NCBI RefSeq assembly: GCF_017872555.1
Contig: NZ_JAEDOX010000001.1
Span: forward strand, 1,488,001 to 1,552,000
Source: Ruegeria sp. HKCCSA071
GTDB lineage: Bacteria > Pseudomonadota > Alphaproteobacteria > Rhodobacterales > Rhodobacteraceae
Direction: 5' to 3'
Length of the DNA: 64,000 bases
The notes beneath the pieces were generated by a model. That model ran no database searches. It was given only the letters and a program-made list of their open reading frames with translations, and was not told the origin of the DNA. Shown one piece after another: positions 55,269-64,000 of this stretch. How positions within the stretch are numbered: position 1 is the stretch's first letter; each line of letters opens with the position of its first letter. Made by a program: the position numbers and the translations under genes.

Positions 55269-56070
55269 CGCCTATCGGGGCGTTGGCCTGCCAGAACGCC
55301 CGCAGCAAAGCGCCGGTTTCATCAGGGTGTGAAATCGGCAGCATGTGCCCTGCGCCGTTGATGCGTTCATGGCGCGCATCAGACAGGCGCCGTTGCAGCC
55401 CTGCGCAAATCGCGTGGATCACCGGCGGCGTCTCAGACCCGCTCAGCAGCAGGGTCGGCATCGATGCACGCCGGAGCCGATCCGGGTCAAGCAAACCTGC
55501 CTGATCGTCATAGAGCACAGGCTGCACAGCCGGAACCGCGTCGACCCCACGCACCATATTTGCCCGCGTGCGTTCGGGCAGATCAGGCCATTTGGGGCTG
55601 ATCTTCGTGCTCCACGCCCTGTTGAACAGGCGCGCGGCCAAAACCTTGTCACCAGACCCGAAGGCCGCGTTGACCGGCTCGGAGTCCCGTTCGTGCTGTT
55701 CGAACAACAGCGGCGCATCCTGTTTTGCAACTGCAAAAAACACGGGTTCGATCAGGATCAGGCTGCGCACGCGGTCGGGATGTTCGATCGCCAGCCTAAG
55801 CGCGATCATGGCCCCAAAGGAATGCCCGATTACATCCATGGGTTCGGTCAATTCAGCCAAGGCGGGTTTGGTCACTGCGTCAAAGAAATCACCCTGCCCG
55901 TCCCAATCCGGGCTGCGCCCATGCGACATCATATCCGGGGCAATAAAGGACGCACAGCCATCCAGCGCACTGGCCAAACCGGACCAGGCACCGGAATGTG
56001 CGATCGTGCAATGGAGGGCGAGCAGTTTCCGCTCCCCCTCGCCCAAGTGCCTGACGAAAACCGATTGCAT
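55255..56070 (-). CDS. Alpha/beta hydrolase
   Basis: This 271-residue cytoplasmic protein has an LALHCTIAHSGAWSGL oxyanion segment, the nucleophile elbow VIGHSFGAM (Ser), a late LLLSGSETPPVI with the acid region, and INGAGHMLPISHPDE with the catalytic His. The family does many ester or C-C cleavages; no substrate is indicated. I prefer ATG 56070, which has AGGG six bases upstream; a GTG at 56088 overlaps the stop of the upstream isomerase gene (GTGA) and is an equally coupled alternative. Confidence 0.88.
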   Translation of the reverse strand: MQSVFVRHLGEGERKLLALHCTIAHSGAWSGLASALDGCASFIAPDMMSHGRSPDWDGQGDFFDAVTKPALAELTEPMDVIGHSFGAMIALRLAIEHPDRVRSLILIEPVFFAVAKQDAPLLFEQHERDSEPVNAAFGSGDKVLAARLFNRAWSTKISPKWPDLPERTRANMVRGVDAVPAVQPVLYDDQAGLLDPDRLRRASMPTLLLSGSETPPVIHAICAGLQRRLSDARHERINGAGHMLPISHPDETGALLRAFWQANAPIGVKAD

Positions 56071-56084
56071 CGCGGCCCTGACCG

Positions 56085-56687
56085 TCACCCGTTCATCTCG
56101 GCCAGATGCTGGTCCAGATCATCCAGCCTGTCCTGACCCCAGAACCGCTGGTCGTCGGGTGTGATATAGAACGGTGCGCCGAAGACACCCCGGTCCACGG
56201 CTTCCTCGAGGTTGGCGGCATAGGTTTCTGCCCCAACCAGCAAGCCGCTGTCTGCCAGACCGGGATCAAACCCGGCTTGCGTCAGACATTCGCGGATGAC
56301 ATCGTCCTGTGCGATATCCTTTTCCTCGGCCCAGCAGGCGCGAAGGAAGGAATGACACAGCTTACCCACATCGCCCGAACCGTCCTTGATCGCGGCAATA
56401 ACCGCATAAGATGACGGGGCCATGTTGGTCGGCCAGTGCGCCGGTTTCAGATTGAACTCCATCCCCAGATTCTTCGATTGGCGCAGCAACTCCTGTGCGC
56501 GGTATTCGATACGAGAGATATGCCGGTCTTTCGGAGGGGTTCCCCCGGTGCGCGCGAACAGGGCGATAATGTCTAGCGGTTTATAGTTGATCGTCGCGCC
56601 GTGTTTCGCCGCGATTTCTTCCAGCCGCATCCCCGCCAGATAGGAATAGGGTGAGAGTGTCGCAAAAAAGTAGTCAATCTGGGTCAT
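56085..56687 (-). CDS. 2-hydroxychromene-2-carboxylate isomerase family protein
   Basis: This 200-residue thioredoxin-fold protein of the kappa-GST/DsbA-like class begins IDYFFATLSPYSYLAGMRLEEIA, with Ser in the place of the DsbA Cys, and ends with GVFGAPFYITPDDQRFWGQDRLDDL. Family members use glutathione to isomerise hydroxychromene carboxylates in naphthalene breakdown; outside such pathways their role is open. ATG 56687 is preceded by GGAGA. It is coupled to the alpha/beta hydrolase. Confidence 0.9.
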   Translation of the reverse strand: MTQIDYFFATLSPYSYLAGMRLEEIAAKHGATINYKPLDIIALFARTGGTPPKDRHISRIEYRAQELLRQSKNLGMEFNLKPAHWPTNMAPSSYAVIAAIKDGSGDVGKLCHSFLRACWAEEKDIAQDDVIRECLTQAGFDPGLADSGLLVGAETYAANLEEAVDRGVFGAPFYITPDDQRFWGQDRLDDLDQHLAEMNG

Positions 56688-56794
56688 GTGCACTTTCTCC
56701 GCTGCGTTACCTTTGCGGGACGGTAAGGCCATGCTAAGCGGTGTCAACATCACGATTCTGTCACATTGCCATTGCTGCCCGGGGACCTCAGCCG

Positions 56795-57814
56795 ATGCCG
56801 ACACTTCACGAACCCAAGCTTATCGCTGGGAACGCCAACCTTCCGCTTGCCCAAGCCATCGCACGCCGCATGAGCCTGTACCGAGGCGTTGATCAGGGTC
56901 TGGTCGATGCGCGTGTCGAGCGGTTCAACGACGGTGAGATCTTCGTCGAAGTGTTCGAGAATGTGCGCGGCGAGGATATGTTCATTATCCAGCCAACCTC
57001 GAACCCGGCCAATGACAACCTGATGGAGCTGCTGATCATCGCAGATGCCCTGCGCCGGTCTTCCGCGCAGCGGATCACTGCCGTGATCCCGTATTTCGGG
57101 TACGCCCGTCAGGACCGTCGAACCAAGGCCCGCACGCCCATCAGCGCCAAGCTGGTCGCCAACATGCTGACCGGGGCCGGGATCGAACGGATCCTGACAA
57201 TGGACCTGCACGCGGCCCAGATTCAGGGCTTTTTCGACATGCCCGTGGACAACCTTTATGCCTCGCCCATCTTTGCGCTGGATGTGAAGCATCAGTTCAA
57301 GGGAAATCTGGATGAAATCATGGTCGTTTCACCCGACGTGGGCGGCGTGGCCCGCGCGCGTGAACTGGCCAAGCGGATCAACGCCCCTCTGTCGATCGTG
57401 GACAAGCGCCGCGAGAAAGCTGGCGAAGTGGCCGAGATGACCGTGATCGGGGATGTGAAGGACAAGATCTGTCTGATCGTGGACGACATGTGCGACACCG
57501 CCGGAACGCTGTGCAAGGCGGCGCAGGTGCTGCTGGATAACGGTGCGAAAGAGGTTCATTCCTACATCACGCACGGCGTCATGAGCGGCCCTGCGGTGGA
57601 ACGGGTGACAAATTCAGTAATGAAGTCGCTGGTGCTGACCGACACCATCCAGCCGACCAAAGAGATTTTGGGCGCCAAGAACATCCGCATTGTTCCGACC
57701 GCGCCTATCTTTACGCAGGCGATCCTGAACATCTGGAACGGAACCAGCGTGTCATCCCTGTTCGAAGACAAGACGCTGACACCGATCTACGAATCCATGT
57801 ACCAGATGGATTGA
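56795..57814 (+). CDS. prs: Ribose-phosphate pyrophosphokinase
   Basis: This 339-residue enzyme makes PRPP from ribose-5-phosphate and ATP for nucleotide, His and Trp synthesis. It shows [46 protein letters not shown] (flexible loop), [34 protein letters not shown], and the PRPP-loop [14 protein letters not shown]. It is slightly longer than E. coli Prs, with an N-terminal extension and small insertion. A terminator lies downstream. Confidence 0.96.
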   Translation: MPTLHEPKLIAGNANLPLAQAIARRMSLYRGVDQGLVDARVERFNDGEIFVEVFENVRGEDMFIIQPTSNPANDNLMELLIIADALRRSSAQRITAVIPYFGYARQDRRTKARTPISAKLVANMLTGAGIERILTMDLHAAQIQGFFDMPVDNLYASPIFALDVKHQFKGNLDEIMVVSPDVGGVARARELAKRINAPLSIVDKRREKAGEVAEMTVIGDVKDKICLIVDDMCDTAGTLCKAAQVLLDNGAKEVHSYITHGVMSGPAVERVTNSVMKSLVLTDTIQPTKEILGAKNIRIVPTAPIFTQAILNIWNGTSVSSLFEDKTLTPIYESMYQMD

Positions 57815-57822
57815 GTTTGGAC

Positions 57823-57855
57823 GGGGCGACAGGATGTGTCGTCCCTTTCTTTTTG
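57823..57855 (+). terminator. Rho-independent terminator of prs
   Basis: A nine-base stem (57823-57831 with 57837-57845, one G-T pair) with a GGATG loop is followed by TTTCTTTTT. It lies eight bases after the prs stop. Confidence 0.85.
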
Positions 57856-57919
57856 CACCACCGATTGCGCACAAGCCCGACCCATGTGCGCAATCAGCGA
57901 TACAAGTGGACCGATCTCC

Positions 57920-58369
57920 ATGACTGGCAACAAACGCATTGTTCTTTCCAGCGACCACGCGGCAATCGAGCTGCGTCAGGCTGTGGCCAACCACATCACG
58001 CAGCAAGGCTGGGACGTGGTCGATATCGGCCCGACGACCCCTGAAAGCACCCATTACCCCAAACACGGCAAGGCCGCGGCACTGGCCGTGGCTTCGGGGG
58101 ATTGCGGATTGGGCATTATCCTCTGCGGCACGGGTCAGGGCATCATGATGGCCGCAAACAAGGTGCCCGGCATTCGCTGCGGCGTCTGTTCGGATGCGTT
58201 TTCTGCACGAATGATCCGCCAGCACAACAATGCCAACATGCTGTCGATTGGCGCGCGCGTTGTCGGCGAAGGTCAGGCGCTGGATATTGTGGATGCTTTT
58301 CTGGGTGCCGAATTCGAAGGTGGCCGCCACGCCACACGGGTCGATATGATCGAAGCGCAGGACGACTGA
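57920..58369 (+). CDS. rpiB: RpiB/LacAB family sugar-phosphate isomerase
   Basis: This 149-residue protein fits ribose-5-phosphate isomerase B: VLSSDHAAIELRQAV at the start, DIGPTTPESTHYPKHGKAAALAVASG, the GIILCGTGQGIMMAANKVPGIRC active-site Cys and loop, and ARMIRQHNNANMLSIGARVVG. It interconverts ribulose- and ribose-5-phosphate, next to prs which uses the product. ATG 57920 is preferred. An alternative start lies 12 codons upstream. Confidence 0.9.
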   Translation: MTGNKRIVLSSDHAAIELRQAVANHITQQGWDVVDIGPTTPESTHYPKHGKAAALAVASGDCGLGIILCGTGQGIMMAANKVPGIRCGVCSDAFSARMIRQHNNANMLSIGARVVGEGQALDIVDAFLGAEFEGGRHATRVDMIEAQDD

Positions 58370-58397
58370 GCCCTGTGCCTGTCCTGTAAGCCCCGGA

Positions 58398-58748
58398 TCA
58401 GGAAATGTTCCAGTCGTCCGGGTGTGCCACCTCTCCAAACGCAGTCCAGCTGATCCGGATGCGGGCAATCCGCGTGTCGGACCATGTCCGAAACACCGCT
58501 TCAAACCCTTCCGAGGTGATGTTTTCTGCCTGAACCTCGGCGCGCAGGGCTGATGATGTGTCGACATCCCAAAGGGAAATCCCGATCTGGACCATGGGCG
58601 GGCTAAGAAACGTGTCCTTGAATTGGATGGGTTTCCGACGTTCTCGGGGGCCTTCACCAGTCCACATGTCCCCGCCTTCGGCAAATTCCGAAAACAGAAC
58701 ACTTTCACCCTGATCGATGCCAATGGGATGGGTCAGAAATTTTTTCAT
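58398..58748 (-). CDS. H-type lectin domain protein
   Basis: This 116-residue protein has the H-type lectin (Helix pomatia agglutinin-like) pattern: KPIQFKDTFLSPPMVQIGISLWDVDTSS, then VQAENITSEGFEAVFRTWSDTRIARIRISWTAFG. This is a small beta-sandwich that binds GalNAc-like sugars in animals and in Dictyostelium discoidins. There is no signal peptide, so it may be cytosolic. The ATG at 58748 opens the MKKFLTHP start, with a weak ribosome binding site. It lies between rpiB and the atp operon, convergent to the former. Confidence 0.8.
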   Translation of the reverse strand: MKKFLTHPIGIDQGESVLFSEFAEGGDMWTGEGPRERRKPIQFKDTFLSPPMVQIGISLWDVDTSSALRAEVQAENITSEGFEAVFRTWSDTRIARIRISWTAFGEVAHPDDWNIS

Positions 58749-58807
58749 GTTTTCATCATTATACTTGAATTTCCGCAACTTACCCCGGCTTTTTGGCAAA
58801 AGCACGA

Positions 58808-58842
58808 CAAAAAAACGGCCCCGCGATCGCGAGGCCGTTCCA
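58808..58842 (-). terminator. Rho-independent terminator of the atp operon
   Basis: A long G+C stem (58814-58825 with 58828-58839, nearly perfect) is followed on the leftward strand by seven Ts. It starts about 24 bases after the atpC stop. It separates the ATPase operon from the lectin gene. Confidence 0.9.
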
Positions 58843-58862
58843 GTTTTTCAGTGTTAAGCCAA

Positions 58863-59273
58863 TTACAGGCTCATATGCGTCCCAAGCGCTTCCATGTCGG
58901 CCAGCAGCTTGGCGGCTTCGTCGACGATCGACATATCGTCGCCGCCTTTTGCCGCTTCGTGCGAGGCGCGCGCCTCGGCAATCAGCTCGTCCATATGCGA
59001 ACGGGTGATTTCCGAAACCGGAACCGCCTTTTCGGCCAGAACCGACAGGCTGTCGCCGTTGATCTGGGCAAACCCGCCGGTGACCAGGTATTCGCTGGAC
59101 CCTTCGGGTGCCTCAACCTTCAGAAGACCGGGGCGCAGCGTTGTGATGGTGGGGGCATGATCGGGCATCGCCGTCATGTCCCCGTCCGCGCCGGGAATCT
59201 GAACCGCGGTGACCTCGAGCGAAGCAAGGCTCCGCTCGGGGCTGACGAGGTCGAAATGCATCGTGTTTGCCAT
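58863..59273 (-). CDS. atpC: ATP synthase F1 epsilon subunit
   Basis: This 136-residue subunit forms the central stalk end and regulates rotation. The N-terminal beta-sandwich has [15 protein letters not shown] and [25 protein letters not shown], and ends with the [24 protein letters not shown] part; a shortened helical tail follows. It is last in atpHAGDC, 12 bases after atpD, and ends before a strong terminator. Confidence 0.96.
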   Translation of the reverse strand: MANTMHFDLVSPERSLASLEVTAVQIPGADGDMTAMPDHAPTITTLRPGLLKVEAPEGSSEYLVTGGFAQINGDSLSVLAEKAVPVSEITRSHMDELIAEARASHEAAKGGDDMSIVDEAAKLLADMEALGTHMSL

Positions 59274-59285
59274 CAGGGATACTCC

Positions 59286-61606
<2,321 letters not shown>

Positions 61607-61618
61607 CGGAACCTCCTA

Positions 61619-63157
61619 TCAAGCGAAGGTCGCGGCGTATTCGTCGATCGCTGCTTTGAGTTTGTCGGACGCGTCACCTTTAATCTTCGGATCTTCGTCG
61701 GTGATCCATTTCAGCAGGTCAGCGTGCTTGCCGCGCAGATGCGCCAGCAGGCCAGCCTCGTAGCGGCCAACATCCGACACGTCGATCTTGTCGAGGTAAC
61801 CGTTGGTGCCCGCGAAGATGACGCAGACGATTTCCGCGTTGGTCAGCGGCGAATACTGCGGCTGCTTCATCAGCTCGGTCAGGCGCGCACCGCGGTTCAG
61901 CAGCTGCTGGGTTGCGGCGTCGAGGTCGGACCCAAACTGCGCAAAGGCCGCCATTTCGCGATACTGAGCCAGTTCCAGCTTGACCGGACCGGCAACCGAT
62001 TTCATCGCGTCGGTCTGAGCCGACGAGCCCACACGCGAAACCGACAGACCGGTGTTCACGGCAGGACGGATGCCCTGATAGAACAGTTCGGTTTCCAAGA
62101 AGATCTGACCGTCGGTGATCGAGATCACGTTGGTCGGAATAAAGGCCGAAACGTCACCACCCTGGGTTTCGATAACCGGCAGAGCGGTCAGCGAACCTGC
62201 GCCGAAGTCTTCGTTTAGCTTCGCCGAACGTTCCAGCAGACGGGAGTGGAGGTAGAAAACGTCACCCGGATAGGCTTCGCGGCCCGGCGGGCGGCGCAGC
62301 AGCAGCGACATCTGACGATAGGACACGGCCTGTTTCGACAGGTCATCATAGATGATCAGCGCGTGACGGCCATTGTCACGGAAATATTCCGCCATCGCGG
62401 TTGCGGCATAGGGTGCCAGGAACTGCATCGGTGCCGGGTCGGACGCGGTTGCGGCGACAACGATCGAATATTCAATCGCACCGGATTCTTCCAGTTTCTT
62501 CACCAGCTGGGCAACGGTCGAACGCTTCTGACCGATCGCAACGTAAACGCAGTACAGTTTCTTCGACTCGTCATCGCCTGCGGCTTCGTTATAGACCTTC
62601 TGGTTCAGGATGGTGTCCAGAGCAACGGCGGTTTTACCGGTCTGGCGGTCACCAATAATCAGCTCGCGCTGGCCACGGCCAATCGGGATCATCGCGTCAA
62701 CCGATTTCAGGCCGGTTGCCATCGGTTCGTGAACCGACTTACGCGGGATGATGCCTGGTGCCTTGACGTCCGCAACGCCGCGCTTGGTGGCATTGATCGG
62801 ACCTTTGCCGTCCAGCGGGTTGCCCAGACCGTCAACAACACGGCCCAGCAGTTCATCACCGATCGGAACGTCCACGATCGAGTTGGTGCGCTTGACGGTG
62901 TCACCTTCTTTGATGTCACGGTCAGAACCGAAGATAACGACACCGACGTTGTCGCTTTCCAGGTTCAGCGCCATACCCATGATGCCGCCGGGAAATTCGA
63001 CCATCTCACCGGCTTGAACGTTGTCCAGGCCATATACACGGGCAATCCCGTCACCGACGCTCAGCACGCGACCGATCTCGGCCACTTCGGCTTCCTGACC
63101 AAAATTCTTGATCTGGTCCTTCAGGATTGCAGAAATCTCTGCAGCTTGGATTCCCAT
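61619..63157 (-). CDS. atpA: ATP synthase F1 alpha subunit
   Basis: This 512-residue subunit has the N-terminal crown domain ([17 protein letters not shown]), P-loop [13 protein letters not shown] (about 170-182), [20 protein letters not shown], and the [47 protein letters not shown] catalytic-interface region. Normal length. It starts directly after the atpH stop. Confidence 0.98.
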   Translation of the reverse strand: MGIQAAEISAILKDQIKNFGQEAEVAEIGRVLSVGDGIARVYGLDNVQAGEMVEFPGGIMGMALNLESDNVGVVIFGSDRDIKEGDTVKRTNSIVDVPIGDELLGRVVDGLGNPLDGKGPINATKRGVADVKAPGIIPRKSVHEPMATGLKSVDAMIPIGRGQRELIIGDRQTGKTAVALDTILNQKVYNEAAGDDESKKLYCVYVAIGQKRSTVAQLVKKLEESGAIEYSIVVAATASDPAPMQFLAPYAATAMAEYFRDNGRHALIIYDDLSKQAVSYRQMSLLLRRPPGREAYPGDVFYLHSRLLERSAKLNEDFGAGSLTALPVIETQGGDVSAFIPTNVISITDGQIFLETELFYQGIRPAVNTGLSVSRVGSSAQTDAMKSVAGPVKLELAQYREMAAFAQFGSDLDAATQQLLNRGARLTELMKQPQYSPLTNAEIVCVIFAGTNGYLDKIDVSDVGRYEAGLLAHLRGKHADLLKWITDEDPKIKGDASDKLKAAIDEYAATFA

Positions 63158-63718
63158 TTATCCGACCTCTTTCATTGCATTCTGTAGGGAGTTCAGCTTC
63201 GAACGGATCGAACTGTCGATCATTTTCGAGCCCACTTTGACGACAAGACCGCCGATGAGGCTTTCATCAACGGTCGCATTGATAGTTACGGTCTTGCCCA
63301 CACGCTCGGACAGCGTCTTGGACAGTTTTTCCAGTTGTGTCTTGGTCAGCGCCTTGGCCGAGGCGACATCGGCGGTCACTTCGCCACGCTCGTCAGCCAA
63401 CATGTCGCGCAGCACCTGCACCAGTTGCGGCACAACAAACAGGCGGCGTTTCTGCGCCATCAGACCCAGCGTGTTGCGCAGGATGGCGTTCAGGCCCATC
63501 TTGTCAGCAATCGCGGTAATTGCAGCTTCCTGCTCGGCGCGTGAAACCAGCGGCGATGCGATCAGGTCACGCAGATCGGCACTGTCGCCCAGTGCTGCTG
63601 CCAGATCATTGATGCCGGATTCCAGACCCGCAAGGTCATTATTCTCTTTTGCGATCTCGAAGATCGCGGTGGCATAGCGCTCGGCGATGCCTGTGGAAAT
63701 CGAAGCTGGTTCGGACAC
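63158..63718 (-). CDS. atpH: ATP synthase F1 delta subunit
   Basis: This 186-residue subunit (OSCP) holds F1 to the peripheral stalk. It has IAERYATAIFEIAKE at the start and the C-terminal signature VKVGSKMIDSSIRSKLNSLQNAM. The GTG at 63718 is preferred since GGAAGG lies six bases upstream; the GTG at 63724 would be too close to it. The operon atpHAGDC lacks atpI/B/E/F, which alphaproteobacteria keep elsewhere. Confidence 0.95.
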   Translation of the reverse strand: MSEPASISTGIAERYATAIFEIAKENNDLAGLESGINDLAAALGDSADLRDLIASPLVSRAEQEAAITAIADKMGLNAILRNTLGLMAQKRRLFVVPQLVQVLRDMLADERGEVTADVASAKALTKTQLEKLSKTLSERVGKTVTINATVDESLIGGLVVKVGSKMIDSSIRSKLNSLQNAMKEVG

Positions 63719-64000
63719 GTCCACCCTTCCGATATTTGAGGCCCCGATTTTGGGCAGCGACCGCTACCTTGGGGCGTGAGGAAACCCCGGCCAGACGGTC
63801 GGGGATCAAAATCACCGGGGATGTAGCAGAGGTGAACCAACCAAGCAATACGCTATAGCGGTAACAGATTTATCCACAAAATGTTAATTTTCATACACTT
63901 ACATCAAGTGCGACCGTTTGGACCGGTCGCGGCAGTTGAAAAATGTTACGAATATGCAGGTTTTTGCGATTCCTGTGACTTTTTTCTCGCGAATTTGTCA
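63719..64000. other. Upstream region of the atp operon
   Basis: These 282 bases to the window end contain no gene. Read leftward, they hold a candidate promoter (63848-63820), a G+C hairpin in the leader (63785-63804), a perfect DnaA-box-like 9-mer (63870-63878), and another stem, GCGACCG-N7-CGGTCGC, near 63910-63930 without T-tract, which could close an upstream transcript. Confidence 0.4.
63820..63848 (-). promoter_or_regulatory. Candidate promoter of atpHAGDC
   Basis: On the leftward strand TTGCTT (63848-63843), 17 bases, TACATC (63825-63820). The -35 is good and the -10 only fair. Transcription would start near 63813, giving a leader of about 95 bases with a G+C hairpin. Confidence 0.4.

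Overview
The window looks like a chromosomal segment of a marine alphaproteobacterium of the Roseobacter group (Rhodobacterales), probably Ruegeria or a near relative. This is inferred from gene content and protein character, not from a database search. Supporting signs are high G+C, an F1-ATPase operon in the order atpHAGDC without F0 genes, an hsp20-DUF1150 pair, DUF1467 beside methylmalonyl-CoA epimerase, DUF6455 proteins, a Hint_2 protein, a fused sulfate adenylyltransferase/APS kinase, and a groESL operon with a CIRCE operator. Almost everything is core or clade-core. I see no insertion sequence, prophage, integrase, CRISPR array, rRNA or tRNA gene.

Layout. 1-5.2 kb: start of a lipoprotein gene, a double-CDGSH protein, then a leftward M48 protease, YigZ-like and three tandem DUF6455 genes preceded by an FNR-like site; small conserved genes, a nitroreductase, an EI24 membrane protein, DUF1467 and mce. 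5.3-14 kb: response regulator, aspS, CPBP protein, pabC-pabB, carB. 14-20 kb: MarR regulator, adaptor and RND pump, divergent from a long KAS III gene. 20-29.3 kb: GT-C-like membrane protein, HTH protein, tdk, hydroxyacid dehydrogenase, csaA, proC, YbjN, ubiK, and lgt-methyltransferase-pgeF. 29.3-34.9 kb: small basic peptide, Hint_2 protein, Lrp regulator, trxB plus RES protein, and a membrane/ferredoxin/nucleotidyl cyclase fusion. 35-41.3 kb: sulfate activation, PhzF, hsp20-DUF1150, purE-(ProC-like)-purK. 41.3-50.9 kb: stand-alone PhnM-like hydrolase, lipase, DMT exporter, groESL, DUF2161, TraB/GumN, Mn-dependent pyrophosphatase, HAD hydrolase, MaoC. 51-64 kb: split MetF pair, ribF-ycgN-threonine aldolase, alpha/beta hydrolase, DsbA-like isomerase, prs, rpiB-like, H-type lectin, and the leftward atpHAGDC operon.

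How the genes fit together. Several operons are tightly packed with four-base start/stop overlaps: M48-yigZ, lgt-methyltransferase-pgeF, purE-ProC-like-purK, ribF-ycgN, the MetF pair and pabB-pabC-CPBP. Nucleotide and one-carbon metabolism (carB, purE, purK, prs, tdk, pabBC, MetF) and protein quality control (groESL, hsp20, trxB) are well represented.

The most interesting non-routine signals are: (i) two inverted copies of a 10-bp motif, each touching the -35 element of one of two divergent promoters, linking a MarR regulator and RND pump to a fatty-acid condensing enzyme; (ii) a predicted redox-sensing cyclase with a histidine-rich six-helix membrane domain and a [2Fe-2S] domain; (iii) a class-II FNR-type promoter in front of three DUF6455 paralogues; and (iv) two copies of a hairpin-headed repeat placed 3' of genes.
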